From assembly GCF_003259225.1 (NCBI RefSeq), contig NZ_QHJF01000024.1, positions 1-64,000 of the forward strand: 64,000 nt of DNA. Reading direction: 5' to 3'. This DNA is from Marinomonas arctica (GTDB taxonomy: Bacteria; Pseudomonadota; Gammaproteobacteria; Pseudomonadales; Marinomonadaceae). Shown here piece by piece: positions 1 through 9,266 of this stretch; the first letter of the stretch is position 1, and every line of letters starts with the position of its first letter. The position numbers and the translations under genes are program-made. The notes beneath the pieces are model-generated. The model saw only the letters and a list, made by a program, of their open reading frames with translations, ran no database searches and was not told where the DNA came from.

Positions 1-119
1 AGCGCCCACACAAATTATCTGATTATCTATTTTAAAGAGCGTCTGATGCTTCGTTCAACTTACTTACCTTAGTAAGTGCAAACTCTTGTTTGCGTCGTTG
101 TCCGTGTCAGTGGGTGCGT
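1..119 (-). other. rRNA operon leader (16S gene off the left edge)
   Basis: Read on the minus strand, positions 40-30 give GCTCTTTAAAA, the boxA antitermination element. Positions 22-1 give TCAGATAATTTGTGTGGGCG, which matches the conserved gammaproteobacterial rrn leader segment just after boxA. Two small hairpins lie between promoter and boxA (ACTTACT/AGTAAGT around 59-77 and GCAAAC/GTTTGC around 78-93). No rRNA gene sequence is inside the window; the 16S gene is inferred to begin to the left. Confidence 0.85.
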
Positions 120-147
120 ATAATACATCCCAAAAAATTCTGTGCAA
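120..147 (-). promoter_or_regulatory. rrn P1-type promoter
   Basis: On the minus strand there is a -35 TTGCAC (147-142), a 16-bp spacer and a -10 TATTAT (125-120). A G+C-rich discriminator (ACGCACCCAC) follows, as is usual for stringently controlled rRNA promoters. Just upstream the DNA is A/T rich (about 148-175), a possible UP element that overlaps the 3' end of msrQ. Downstream comes the boxA leader. Confidence 0.8.
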
Positions 148-155
148 GCACTTTT

Positions 156-761
156 TTAAATTTTCTTAAAAAAATGTTTATACACAGGTAACGTAGGTAT
201 TTTAGATATCAACAAAGGGGTCAGTAATATAGAAAAATAGACAGCTAACGAAACATCATCTTTAACCTGCCACCACAAGTGAGCAAGTATCGCTATAGCT
301 GCTAGGTACATAAAGCGGTGTAACGGCTTCCACCTCTTCCCTAGCTTACGCATCATAGGTTTTGTACTTGTTACTGCTAAAATAGCCATGATAACAAGAG
401 CTAAGACACCAACATAAATATAAGGCTTTTCAATAAGATCTGAAGCAATCCAAGTCCAACTTAACCCAGCAAATAAAATTAAATAGATAATAAAGTGGAG
501 TAACGAATAGAAAAAAGCAGCTAGACCAATGAAACGACGATAGCGATTGACAAACCTCAAGCTCTCTATTTTTCCAATCAATGTCATGGCCATGACCGCG
601 ACAACAAATACGGACGCCCAAATACCACTCAACCTCATCAGCAACTTACCGGGATCGGGAAAGTACTGTCCCATCAACAAGGAAAGAAACATCCATGAAA
701 ACGGCAAAGCAAACAATATCAGCACGTAGGGCTTTTCCCTTCTATCCCAAAAACCAGCCAT
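156..761 (-). CDS. msrQ: MsrQ, haem membrane subunit of MsrPQ
   Basis: This 201-residue membrane protein is the b-type haem and flavin-linked subunit that passes electrons from the respiratory chain to periplasmic MsrP for repair of oxidised methionines. It shows about six hydrophobic segments and several membrane His residues (for example in FFYSLLHFIIYL near residue 90 and KPLHRFMYLAAIAILAHLWW near 145-165), as in the ferric-reductase-like fold. Length matches the family (about 200). It starts 1 bp after msrP, so the two form an operon. Its 3' end overlaps the upstream region of the rrn promoter. Confidence 0.93.
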   Translation of the reverse strand: MAGFWDRREKPYVLILFALPFSWMFLSLLMGQYFPDPGKLLMRLSGIWASVFVVAVMAMTLIGKIESLRFVNRYRRFIGLAAFFYSLLHFIIYLILFAGLSWTWIASDLIEKPYIYVGVLALVIMAILAVTSTKPMMRKLGKRWKPLHRFMYLAAIAILAHLWWQVKDDVSLAVYFSILLTPLLISKIPTLPVYKHFFKKI

Positions 762-762
762 A

Positions 763-1755
763 TTAATAAAACCTTTTCAAATCCATGCCCGCATAAAGGG
801 AGGCCACTTCTTCTTCATAGCCATTGAACATTTTTGTTTCAATAACATTTGGAAAAAGCACACCACCAGGCAAACGTCGTTCCTGCTGTTGCGACCAACG
901 AGGGTGATCAACGCTAGGATTCACGTTAGCATAGAAGCCATATTCACTAGGCGCTAACATACTCCAAGTCGTCTCCGGCATTGTTTCTACAAAACGAATT
1001 TTCACAATGGATTTGATACTTTTAAAGCCATATTTCCAAGGCAAAACCAACCGAACTGGCGCACCATTCTGATTTGGTAAAATACTTCCGTACATACCAA
1101 CAGCAAGAAAAGCCAAAGGATTCATCGCTTCATCGATACGCAAACCTTCTCGGTAAGGCCAATCCAAACCACCGCCTAATTGACCAGGCATCTGCTTAGG
1201 GTCATATAAGGTTTCGAAGTAAACATATTTTGCTTTCGATGTTGGTTGAAAGCGCTTTAAAACGCTTGCAAGAGAAACGCCAACCCAAGGTATTACCATT
1301 GACCAGGCTTCTACACAACGAAGTCGGTAAATACGCTCCTCCAGCACAGACTCATTAATAATATCATCTAAATCAAATACACCTGTTCTCTCCGCTTCAC
1401 CCTCGACTGAGATAGTCCAAGGCGCGGTTTTCAAACTGGAGGATCTATCTTTAGGATCGCTTTTGCCATAACCAAACTCATAAAAATTATTATATGAAGT
1501 TGCCACATTAAAAGGCGACACTTTGTCACCTTTACCATAAGAGGTTTCAACGATATTCTGGAAAGAAGATACTAAAGAGGAAGAGGGTGATAACGGATTA
1601 CCCTCTTGTAAGGCAGCAGACACTTGGCCAATCGCGCCAACTCCAAGCGCTACACCAGCAGTGGTTTTCATAAATTGGCGGCGATTTAGGTAAATGGATT
1701 GATCAGTCACTTCTGATTCAGAACAATCAGACGCTTTTTTATTCAAAATCAACAT
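763..1755 (-). CDS. msrP: MsrP, periplasmic methionine-sulfoxide reductase catalytic subunit
   Basis: This is a molybdopterin enzyme that reduces methionine sulfoxide in periplasmic proteins. It carries a Tat signal (NRRQFMKTTAG near residue 24-34, then a hydrophobic stretch). The Mo-ligand cysteine is in RLRCVEAWSM, followed by the usual GGGLDWPYREGL and NQNGAPVRLVLPWKYGFKS blocks. I chose the ATG at 1755 because AGAAGGGG lies 7 nt upstream. A frame-open extension to 1803 would add 16 residues without support. The resulting 330 residues fit the family (334 in E. coli). Its cofactor depends on the pathway that includes moaA/moaB/moeA further right. Confidence 0.93.
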   Translation of the reverse strand: MLILNKKASDCSESEVTDQSIYLNRRQFMKTTAGVALGVGAIGQVSAALQEGNPLSPSSSLVSSFQNIVETSYGKGDKVSPFNVATSYNNFYEFGYGKSDPKDRSSSLKTAPWTISVEGEAERTGVFDLDDIINESVLEERIYRLRCVEAWSMVIPWVGVSLASVLKRFQPTSKAKYVYFETLYDPKQMPGQLGGGLDWPYREGLRIDEAMNPLAFLAVGMYGSILPNQNGAPVRLVLPWKYGFKSIKSIVKIRFVETMPETTWSMLAPSEYGFYANVNPSVDHPRWSQQQERRLPGGVLFPNVIETKMFNGYEEEVASLYAGMDLKRFY

Positions 1756-1856
1756 AGCATGTCCCCTTCTGTTATTAAATTTATTGACAAGGGGGCACGC
1801 CACTAGTTCAAAAAAGCACGCATATTAAAAAAGAATACTTTTTTGCATCACAATGT

Positions 1857-2627
1857 CTAGCGCAATCGCTTAAATACAATAGCAAGCGGTCCCCATAACC
1901 CATAAAGACAAAAAACGCTCATCAATACAAAAGCGGGCTGTAAAGCCACAAAAACCAAAATCAAAACAGCAATTAACAAAACCACAAATGGAACACGCCC
2001 TTTCAAATCCAAATCTTTGAAACTGCGATATTTCACATTACTAACCATTAGCAGGCCTGTAATAGGAACAAGCAAAGCCATGAGTGTCGCCATACTTTCG
2101 CCCGAGATGCCATTATCATTCGCAGCCCAAATAACACCCGCCACAATGGCTGCTGCTGCGGGACTAGGAAGCCCAGTAAAATAACGTTTTTCTTCAACCC
2201 CAATCATAGTGTTGAAACGAGCCAAACGCAGTGCTGCACCAACTGCATAAATAAACGCAGCGATCCAACCAATCTTACCAAGTGGTGCCAACGACCAAGT
2301 AAACACAATTAACGCTGGCGCAATACCAAAAGACACCATATCCGCCAAAGAATCATATTCCGCACCAAAAGCACTTTGTGTATGAGTCAAACGAGCGACA
2401 CGGCCATCTAAGCCGTCAAAAATCATAGAGATAAAAATAGCCACGGCTGCATGGGAGTAGTTTCCATTCATAGCCGCGATAATGGAATAAAACCCTGAAA
2501 AAAGCGCCGCCGTAGTAAACAAATTTGGCAATAAATACACCCCTTTGTGGGGCTGTTTCTTTTCATCACCAACGTCAATATCTTCAATTTCATCAACGGG
2601 TGATTTTTTAATATCATCAATAGACAT
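1857..2627 (-). CDS. pssA: CDP-diacylglycerol-serine O-phosphatidyltransferase
   Basis: This membrane enzyme makes phosphatidylserine from CDP-diacylglycerol and serine, the first step towards phosphatidylethanolamine. The CDP-alcohol phosphotransferase motif is intact around residues 71-98 (DGLDGRVAR ... GAEYDSLAD). About eight hydrophobic segments follow the soluble, acidic first 25 residues. The 256-residue length fits the PssA subclass II found in many proteobacteria rather than the E. coli enzyme. GGAAGG lies about 8 nt before the ATG. It is followed by msrP about 100 bp downstream and preceded by hemL, all on the same strand. Confidence 0.92.
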   Translation of the reverse strand: MSIDDIKKSPVDEIEDIDVGDEKKQPHKGVYLLPNLFTTAALFSGFYSIIAAMNGNYSHAAVAIFISMIFDGLDGRVARLTHTQSAFGAEYDSLADMVSFGIAPALIVFTWSLAPLGKIGWIAAFIYAVGAALRLARFNTMIGVEEKRYFTGLPSPAAAAIVAGVIWAANDNGISGESMATLMALLVPITGLLMVSNVKYRSFKDLDLKGRVPFVVLLIAVLILVFVALQPAFVLMSVFCLYGLWGPLAIVFKRLR

Positions 2628-2654
2628 ACTGCAAACCTTCCTTCCACAAATTAT

Positions 2655-3938
2655 TTATACAAGCTTAGCAAAAGAACGCTTAGCGGCTTCTATTGTGTAA
2701 TCAATATCTTCTTCAGAGTGCGCCTGAGAGATAAAGCCCGCTTCAAACGCTGCTGGGGCAAAATACACCCCCTCTTCTAACATATAGTGAAAAAAGGCCT
2801 TGAAGCGTGGTAAATCACAACGCTGAACCTCGCTGAAACTGGTCACTGCTGTCGACTCTGTAAAGAAAAAGCCGAACATCCCCCCCACACTCACAACACA
2901 GAAAGGCACACCAGCATCATCCGCAGCCTTTTTTAGCCCCGCTACGAGACGAGACGCTTTGGAACCTAAAGTCTGATGGAAGCCAGCCTCACTGATTTTG
3001 TTCAATACCGCCAACCCCGCAACCATAGCAACAGGATTACCAGATAAGGTGCCCGCCTGATAAACTGGGCCCAACGGAGAGATACATTCCATAATCGCAC
3101 GTTTACCACCAAACGCACCTACTGGCATACCGGCACCAATCACTTTACCAAGCGTTGTTAAGTCGGGAACAATACCAAAATAGTCCTGAGCACCACCCAG
3201 CGCCACACGGAACCCTGTCATAACTTCATCAAAAATCAGCACAGCACCGGATTCATCACAAACCTTACGTAAGGTCTCCAAAAAACCCTCAATTGGCAAA
3301 ATACAATTCATATTGCCAGCGACAGGCTCAACAATGATGCACGCAATTTGATCACCGATTTCTGCAAAGCAACGGGTCACTTCCTCAATATCATTGTATT
3401 GTAAGGTAATGGTATGTTTCGCTAAATCGGCAGGCACGCCAGGAGAGTTTGGAACGCCCAACGTTAAGGCACCCGAGCCAGCTTTTACTAATAAAGAATC
3501 AGAATGTCCATGATAGCAGCCTTCGAATTTGACGATTTTATCACGTCCTGTGTAACCACGAGCCAAACGAATCGCACTCATGGTGGCTTCGGTACCCGAG
3601 TTCACCATGCGCACCATATCCATAGAAGGGACGAGTTCACAGACTTTTTCAGCCATAATGATTTCAACTTCTGTCGGCGCACCAAAACTTAAACCAAAAT
3701 CCAGCTGCTTTCTAACCGCGTCTAACACATCAGGGTGTGAATGACCTAAAATCATTGGCCCCCAAGATCCAACATAATCTATATAGCGTTTTTTGTCTTC
3801 ATCATAGACATAAGCCCCTTCCCCACGCTGGAAAAAAATAGGCGTACCACCTACACCATTAAAAGCTCGCACTGGGGAATTGACACCACCAGGAATACGG
3901 TGTTGGGCGCGTGCATATAGATCTTCTGAGCGACTCAT
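2655..3938 (-). CDS. hemL: Glutamate-1-semialdehyde 2,1-aminomutase
   Basis: This PLP enzyme converts glutamate-1-semialdehyde to 5-aminolevulinate in the C5 tetrapyrrole pathway. The N-terminus [13 protein letters not shown], the glycine-rich [16 protein letters not shown] segment and the PLP lysine in [18 protein letters not shown] (about residue 266) are all present. I took the ATG at 3938 (AGGA 9 nt upstream) over an in-frame start at 3959. This gives 427 residues, the family length. The gene stands alone between pssA and the CLC gene. Confidence 0.95.
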   Translation of the reverse strand: MSRSEDLYARAQHRIPGGVNSPVRAFNGVGGTPIFFQRGEGAYVYDEDKKRYIDYVGSWGPMILGHSHPDVLDAVRKQLDFGLSFGAPTEVEIIMAEKVCELVPSMDMVRMVNSGTEATMSAIRLARGYTGRDKIVKFEGCYHGHSDSLLVKAGSGALTLGVPNSPGVPADLAKHTITLQYNDIEEVTRCFAEIGDQIACIIVEPVAGNMNCILPIEGFLETLRKVCDESGAVLIFDEVMTGFRVALGGAQDYFGIVPDLTTLGKVIGAGMPVGAFGGKRAIMECISPLGPVYQAGTLSGNPVAMVAGLAVLNKISEAGFHQTLGSKASRLVAGLKKAADDAGVPFCVVSVGGMFGFFFTESTAVTSFSEVQRCDLPRFKAFFHYMLEEGVYFAPAAFEAGFISQAHSEEDIDYTIEAAKRSFAKLV

Positions 3939-4030
3939 ATTTTCAAATCCTATAACCAATAATTTAATTCATCTAGTCAGCGAGCAATCTAAAATAAAAG
4001 CATTAGACTAACGTTAACGAGGTAATTTTT

Positions 4031-5758
4031 TTAATCACTTTTTAACAAAAACTGATCAAGCCGATGCCTTGAAACTAGGCTAAAAGAAGACATAGACAAG
4101 GATACCAGCACTTCAGACAACCCTGTTTTTTGAAACCAACCAAGCATCGCTTCCAATGAAGCAGGCTCGTCTATTAAAGGAATACAAGTAGATTCTAACG
4201 CCAGCGGTAAGTTCATCGACACTTTTTCATTTTGAAAAACTAACCACGACTGAGGCCCTGAATCTAACGTTTGCAATGCGTCTAACAAAGCGACGCGACG
4301 GACAAGCCGCCACTGACCACCAGTTTCAAATACAGCGTAGTCTACCATACTTGATGCCAAATCCTTTACTTGCTCAAGAGGAACACTGGCAGGCAATACC
4401 AAAACATCTTCAGCGACTGGCCTAACGGTGTGATGACGTAAATAACGTTGAAAGGGACTAATATTAGAAGACATCCCCATGTAACTTAGACGCTCAGCAA
4501 AAACTGACTCTTGGTGAAAGAATACACGTATTAATAAGCAGGCTAACACAATCACAAATAAAGCCGGAACAATTGCCTCAGAGGAGTGAGTCATTTCAAT
4601 AATCGCGACCAATGCCGTCAGCGGAGCTTGAAAACAAGCCGCCATCATTGCGGCCATTCCAAGCAAGGCAAACAAAGCGATATCAACCGCCCCATGATCA
4701 AATATTAAAGCAACTTGAGCACCAGCCAGCCCCCCAATAATAAAGGTTGGACCTATCATACCACCTGGTATTCCCAGCCCAATGGTCAATGCCGTTAATA
4801 GGGTTTTCACAACTATTAACAGGAGCAGAGAATAAACCAACAAATCACCCGATATTGAATGACTCAGCGAGCTGTAGCCACTGCCCAGTGCTTCTGGCAA
4901 ATAAACCGCCGCAAAAGACGTCGCAATAGCCACGATAAAGAAGCGCAACCAGACAGAAAAACCACTTAGGTGCCACAAGACTTTTTGTGCATGGAGAAAC
5001 AGAGCCGACAACAGCACAATAAAGACAACCAACATGAAACACGCAACAAAGAGATTCGCTGAAAATACGACTGACGAAATATTCCCAATACTGAATATAT
5101 TCAAAGGCCCAATAACATAATGACTAATCAGAGTCGCAACCACAGAAGACAGCAAAACCGGCAATACGTAACGCTGACGATATTCCAAAAAAATCACTTC
5201 AAAAGCAAACAACACACCAGCCAAGGGTGTTTGAAAAATGGCCGAGATGGCACCAGCAACACCACAAGCCAATAGTGTCTCAACGCCATATTGGGGGAGC
5301 TTAGCCTTTGCTGCTAGAAAGCCTCCTAGGGTTGCGCCCAAATGTACCGCAGGTCCCTCCTTACCAATAGAAAGCCCTCCCACTAAGGCAACGACTGCAG
5401 CAAAAAATTGCACAACACCATTCCCAATAGGTAAATTACCACCATGATAATTCAGTCTTTCGATAACGTAAGGTACGCCAACCTTGTGATAACGAGCAGG
5501 CAGGAATGTCAAAAGGCTCGCTAAGACAGTACAAGAAACGATGACTAAACCCATTCGCCACTCTACAGGTAAAATCTCAAATGCATCAAAATCTGCCCCC
5601 AAAAAATAGCGAGTAGGCAAATAAATGACAGCATAAAAAAAGACCATCACTAGGCCACTGAATAATCCACACAATGCACCTAGGAGCGACAATGTCAGTA
5701 GATCATCGTACGACCTCGCTTTAATAGACCATTTCTCTTTAAGCTTCCAAGCTTTCAG
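4031..5758 (-). CDS. CLC-family chloride channel/transporter
   Basis: This is a polytopic CLC anion transport protein of about 575 residues. It has the GKEGP filter motif with the gating glutamate, GLGIPGGMIGPTFIIGG, and a C-terminal soluble part (about 150 residues) resembling a degenerate CBS region. The start is uncertain. The first conventional in-frame start is a TTG at 5692 with no ribosome site, but the frame stays open upstream and encodes LKAWKLKEKWSIKARSYDDL, like CLC N-termini. GAGGTG lies 5 nt before an in-frame CTG at 5758, so initiation there is possible. By eye, the position of the E. coli ClcA inner proton glutamate (E203) is Val (LFAFEV), as in CLC channels. Confidence 0.85.
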   Translation of the reverse strand: MKAWKLKEKWSIKARSYDDLLTLSLLGALCGLFSGLVMVFFYAVIYLPTRYFLGADFDAFEILPVEWRMGLVIVSCTVLASLLTFLPARYHKVGVPYVIERLNYHGGNLPIGNGVVQFFAAVVALVGGLSIGKEGPAVHLGATLGGFLAAKAKLPQYGVETLLACGVAGAISAIFQTPLAGVLFAFEVIFLEYRQRYVLPVLLSSVVATLISHYVIGPLNIFSIGNISSVVFSANLFVACFMLVVFIVLLSALFLHAQKVLWHLSGFSVWLRFFIVAIATSFAAVYLPEALGSGYSSLSHSISGDLLVYSLLLLIVVKTLLTALTIGLGIPGGMIGPTFIIGGLAGAQVALIFDHGAVDIALFALLGMAAMMAACFQAPLTALVAIIEMTHSSEAIVPALFVIVLACLLIRVFFHQESVFAERLSYMGMSSNISPFQRYLRHHTVRPVAEDVLVLPASVPLEQVKDLASSMVDYAVFETGGQWRLVRRVALLDALQTLDSGPQSWLVFQNEKVSMNLPLALESTCIPLIDEPASLEAMLGWFQKTGLSEVLVSLSMSSFSLVSRHRLDQFLLKSD

Positions 5759-5799
5759 ATCGACACCTCATTTTTATACAGAAAGACAATTAAACACCT

Positions 5800-6228
5800 T
5801 CACCATCGATCTACACGCTTTGCTAAGCACATGTGCGTTACAATTTTATCTAGATTCGGCCAACCATCCATCTCACTGCGAATAACATGCAAACGCGCCA
5901 TAGAACTGGCTTGAACCAATATCAGCAGATCTAGATCTCCACTAATCGAATGCGCAAGTTTCACCTCAGGAATCGCATCAATTAACGGCTGCACAAGATC
6001 ACAGGATAAAGGTCTAAAAGTAAGCGCTAAATAAGCTGTCACACCATCTTCTTTTGAGACTGAAGTATGAGCATGATAGCCAGTGATAGTGCGATTCTCT
6101 TCCATACGGCGAATTCGTTCCGTGACAGCGGAGCGAGATAAGTTCACTTGCCGACTAATATCCGAAACAGATAGTCGAGCATCACCGACTAGCAAAGCCA
6201 ATATTTTCTGATCATAGTGATCCGCCAC
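5800..6228 (-). CDS. Lrp/AsnC family transcriptional regulator
   Basis: The 142 residues contain an N-terminal winged helix (DARLSVSDISRQVNLSRSAVTERIRRME, about residues 16-43) and a C-terminal RAM/AsnC ligand domain (residues 60-140, with AHSISGDLDLLILV). This family senses amino acids and binds DNA as octamers. The gene is divergent from the YjeH-like exporter at 6388, with about 160 bp between, so it probably controls that transporter. The ligand cannot be read from the sequence. Confidence 0.9.
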   Translation of the reverse strand: MADHYDQKILALLVGDARLSVSDISRQVNLSRSAVTERIRRMEENRTITGYHAHTSVSKEDGVTAYLALTFRPLSCDLVQPLIDAIPEVKLAHSISGDLDLLILVQASSMARLHVIRSEMDGWPNLDKIVTHMCLAKRVDRW

Positions 6229-6387
6229 TCAGTATTCCTCTCTCATGAGATGCCAATCAAATTGACAGATTTTCCGGCAAAATGCCCCCAAACAGCGTCA
6301 ACTTGTATAGCGTATTGTTTAGGTGATTATTTTATCCTTAGCGACAATAAAAAACAGCCACTGAATTTAACAAGTAAAGGCAAACAA

Positions 6388-7665
6388 ATGACGCAATACC
6401 AAAAAACTCTTGGCCCGCTTCAGGGTATAGCAATGACAGTCACCACTTTTATTGGTACAGGACTGATGATTTTGCCTGCCATGTCTGTAGCAGAGGCGGG
6501 ATCCTTTGCATTTTATGCGTGGCTAATTACTGCAGCAATGATTATTCCAATAGCCTTTATCTTTGCACTGCTTGGTTCTAAATACCCTTCCGCTGGCGGT
6601 GCTTCCCACTATATAGGTCGAGCATTCGGAGCAAAATACGAAAAGGCCGTCGGCTGGTTATTTCTAAGTATTTTACTCGTTGGTCCCGCTGTCGCGATAA
6701 AAGTGGCGGCCGCATACCTCACTATTATTTTCAAAACATCGGATCAGTGGATTCTATTTTTTAGCCTACTGACACTTACTGGCATGCTTTTATTTGCTGT
6801 GGTTGGAATGCAAACATCCGCACGATTTCAAACAGGCATCGTCATTATCATGATACTCACCATTTTATGGTTATGCTTTATTGGTGATATTTCTGCCAGC
6901 CGCCAAGTAATAGAGGCCCCTACAACATTGTCTCAGTGGCAGCAAACCTTATATGCCACCGGAGTGATTTTTTGGTGTTTTTTAGGCATAGAGGTAATGG
7001 CTCATATGGGCGCCGAGTTCAAAAACCCAACGCGTGATTTCCCTATAGCGCTTCTTGGTGGTATCACCATCGTTATTTTATCCTATCTGAGCCTAGTGCT
7101 CTTAATCGCTTGGCACCACACCTATGGCGACGAAGTTACCAATAGTCAATCACTGGCATTATTAGTCAGTAAACTGATGGGAGAAACCAGCAGTCGACTC
7201 TTTGCTGTTGGCGCTTACATTATTGCCTTCGCCAACGTCGCTATTTATATTTTAGGCTTCTCTCGCATGGTGCAATCTATGGCTCAACAAGGCGCACTAC
7301 CAGCAATCTTTATTCGCCTTAATCAACGAGGGGCACCAGAAAAAGCGGTTTTCCTCGTTGGCGTCATTACCCTCTCTTCTATTTTATTTTCAGAACTTTC
7401 AGGCTGGAAAATGTCATGGTTCATTGAAATGACAAACGGTAGTTTCTTGCTTATCTACACCCTCACCTGTATTGCGGCCTTAAAATTAGTCAATCGTGTC
7501 GCCCAACTCTTAGCCATGATCGCCCTAATATGCTGCGCCTTTATGATGTTTTTCATCGGCCAAAGCATGCTATTCGCCGTTATCGCTTTTTGCTTGGCGC
7601 TCAGTTACGAATACATGAGATCACCAAAAAGTCCGATCAAAGGGCCAAAACTTCATGTACAATAG
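6388..7665 (+). CDS. yjeH: APC-family amino-acid exporter, YjeH-like
   Basis: The 425 residues form about 12 membrane segments of the amino acid-polyamine-organocation superfamily. The start TLGPLQGIAMTVTTFIGTGLMILPA matches the G-rich first helix of the YjeH subfamily (E. coli YjeH exports methionine and branched-chain amino acids, 418 residues). I placed the start at 6388, where AAAGG lies 8 nt upstream. The frame is open back to 6217, but that extension is hydrophilic, unlike the family, and overlaps the divergent regulator. Substrate is inferred only from family resemblance. Confidence 0.85.
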   Translation: MTQYQKTLGPLQGIAMTVTTFIGTGLMILPAMSVAEAGSFAFYAWLITAAMIIPIAFIFALLGSKYPSAGGASHYIGRAFGAKYEKAVGWLFLSILLVGPAVAIKVAAAYLTIIFKTSDQWILFFSLLTLTGMLLFAVVGMQTSARFQTGIVIIMILTILWLCFIGDISASRQVIEAPTTLSQWQQTLYATGVIFWCFLGIEVMAHMGAEFKNPTRDFPIALLGGITIVILSYLSLVLLIAWHHTYGDEVTNSQSLALLVSKLMGETSSRLFAVGAYIIAFANVAIYILGFSRMVQSMAQQGALPAIFIRLNQRGAPEKAVFLVGVITLSSILFSELSGWKMSWFIEMTNGSFLLIYTLTCIAALKLVNRVAQLLAMIALICCAFMMFFIGQSMLFAVIAFCLALSYEYMRSPKSPIKGPKLHVQ

Positions 7666-7729
7666 TGCAGATTGATATCACCATTTATGAAGCGACGACC
7701 ATGTCGTTGAGTTAAGCAGGAGAGATTTT

Positions 7730-8242
7730 ATGCCATTACTAGACAGTTTTCGTGTTGACCACACTCGTATGGATGCGCCAGCCGTTCGTGTCGCCAAATC
7801 CATGTCAACACCGAAAGGGGACGATATCACCGTATTTGATTTGCGTTTCTGCGTGCCAAATGAAGAGATCCTTTCTGAGAAAGGCATTCACACATTGGAG
7901 CATTTGTTTGCAGGCTTTATGCGTGATCACTTAAACAGCGACAGTGTTGAAATCATCGACATTTCGCCAATGGGCTGTCGTACTGGATTTTACATGAGCC
8001 TGATTGGTACACCTTCAGAAGACACCGTCGCCACCTCTTGGAAAGCAGCAATGGAAGATGTATTGAAAGTAAAATCCAAAGCCGATATTCCAGAACTGAA
8101 CGAATATCAGTGTGGCACTTACGAAATGCATTCTCTAGAAGAAGCACAAGACATCGCAAAAATGATTCTAGCTCGCGATGTAAAAGTAAACAGCAATGAA
8201 GAATTATACTTAAGTGAAGAGTTCTTAAAAGAACACAGTTAA
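7730..8242 (+). CDS. luxS: S-ribosylhomocysteine lyase LuxS
   Basis: LuxS cleaves S-ribosylhomocysteine to homocysteine and the AI-2 precursor DPD, so it serves methyl-cycle recycling and may support quorum signalling. The metal site [10 protein letters not shown] (H54, E57, H58) and the catalytic Cys with third metal His region in [15 protein letters not shown] are present. Length 170 is normal. AGGAGA lies 6 nt before the ATG. It stands alone and ends in a strong terminator at 8268; no AI-2 receptor gene is nearby. Confidence 0.97.
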   Translation: MPLLDSFRVDHTRMDAPAVRVAKSMSTPKGDDITVFDLRFCVPNEEILSEKGIHTLEHLFAGFMRDHLNSDSVEIIDISPMGCRTGFYMSLIGTPSEDTVATSWKAAMEDVLKVKSKADIPELNEYQCGTYEMHSLEEAQDIAKMILARDVKVNSNEELYLSEEFLKEHS

Positions 8243-8267
8243 GCAATACGAATGTTTACTAGAATGC

Positions 8268-8297
8268 AAAAAGGTGACCTTGAGTCACCTTTTTAAT
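8268..8297 (+). terminator. Intrinsic terminator after luxS
   Basis: Perfect arms AAAAAGGTGAC (8268-8278) and GTCACCTTTTT (8284-8294) with a 5-nt loop give a stem ending in a U-run on the plus strand. The A-run on the other side means it can also serve the convergent transporter gene at 8321. Confidence 0.85.
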
Positions 8298-8320
8298 TTA
8301 GACTCAAAATCACCCGTTTT

Positions 8321-8956
8321 TTAAGAGCGCGTGGCCGTTGCCAAAAGAGCACTCGCCAAAACAAACACACTGCCCATTCCACGATTGAGATTTTTCATGC
8401 CTTTCGGGCTGCGGATCAAACGGCGTATCTGCTTACCGCTCATCGCATAAACATAAGCCGCAATAAATTCTGTACAGCAAAAGGTTAATCCCATCCAGAA
8501 AAACTGCATAGGCACCGGTTGGCTAAGATCAAGCAGCTGCGGAAAAATAGCGGTGAACAGCAATATCGCCTTAGGATTACCAATCGCCACCAAAAACTCT
8601 TGACGCATTCGCGCTAAATGCCCAGATTTTGCTTTAGTTCCTATTTCATTTTCATGCTCTTCCAGAACGATTGCGGCGCTTCGCCACGTCTTAATACCAA
8701 CATAGAACAAATAAGCAACACCAAACCACTTAATGATACTGAACCAGAAAGAAGAAGAGACAATAATGGCCCCTAAACCCAACGCAGAAACAAGCATCAA
8801 AATACCAAACGCAAGATTTCGCCCTACTACCGCAATAACAGCTTTTGTGGCACCGACCTGAATGCCATTGTGCATGGAGGTAAAGTTATTTGGGCCAGGC
8901 CCCAAAGACAGCAACATTAACAACGGCGCCATTGCCAACCAAACACTGAATGTCAT
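8321..8956 (-). CDS. LysE/RhtB family amino-acid exporter
   Basis: The 211-residue protein has about six membrane segments. It carries the family's N-terminal signature LLSLGPGPNNFTSMHNG and the motif IGNPKAILLFTAIFPQLLD around residue 125. Members export amino acids such as threonine, homoserine lactone or lysine; the substrate here is unknown. ATG at 8956 matches the family N-terminus; a GTG at 8995 would add 13 residues. It is convergent with luxS and shares its terminator. Confidence 0.88.
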   Translation of the reverse strand: MTFSVWLAMAPLLMLLSLGPGPNNFTSMHNGIQVGATKAVIAVVGRNLAFGILMLVSALGLGAIIVSSSFWFSIIKWFGVAYLFYVGIKTWRSAAIVLEEHENEIGTKAKSGHLARMRQEFLVAIGNPKAILLFTAIFPQLLDLSQPVPMQFFWMGLTFCCTEFIAAYVYAMSGKQIRRLIRSPKGMKNLNRGMGSVFVLASALLATATRS

Positions 8957-9266
8957 AGCTTTTATTTCTCTCAATAATGCGTTAGATCGACCCACTTAGA
9001 AATGACAGTAAGCTCTAAACTTTGGCGCCACTTTACAGCCAAACCATTCACCTGTCAGCCTATTTTTTAACCTTTTCAGCAAGACAAAAAAGAATATTTT
9101 AAGAGGATTAAGAATCAATTAGTTACCCTCTTTATTAATAAAGCAAAACCTTAAATTTGCTTTATTATCCAAAGCGAAGCCCACAAACAACTTTTTATAT
9201 CACCTGTGGAAAATCCCCATCACTTCATAAAATAACCACTCGATTATCAATGTCCTGAGGTTAGCT
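8957..9266. other. 310-bp intergenic region between divergent transporters
   Basis: The region holds the divergent promoters of the RhtB-like and EamA-like genes, which I cannot place exactly. It also has an A/T-rich perfect inverted repeat at 9136-9167. No small ORF with a convincing ribosome site was seen. Confidence 0.5.
9136..9167. repeat. 12-bp perfect inverted repeat
   Basis: TAATAAAGCAAA (9136-9147) and TTTGCTTTATTA (9156-9167) are perfect complements around an 8-bp loop. It lies 100 bp upstream of the EamA-like gene. It could be an operator or a weak hairpin; no U-run follows, so it is not a classical terminator. Confidence 0.6.

Noticed and set aside
5693-5790. Frameshift at the start of the CLC gene
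   Set aside because: The frame is open through to an upstream stop with only a missing standard start codon, so a rare start explains it without a frameshift.
6217-6387. 57-residue N-terminal extension of the YjeH-like exporter
   Set aside because: It overlaps the divergent regulator start, is hydrophilic and Cys-rich, and the family starts at 6388.
8957-8995. GTG extension of the RhtB-like exporter
   Set aside because: The added residues are not part of the family N-terminus, which begins at the ATG at 8956.
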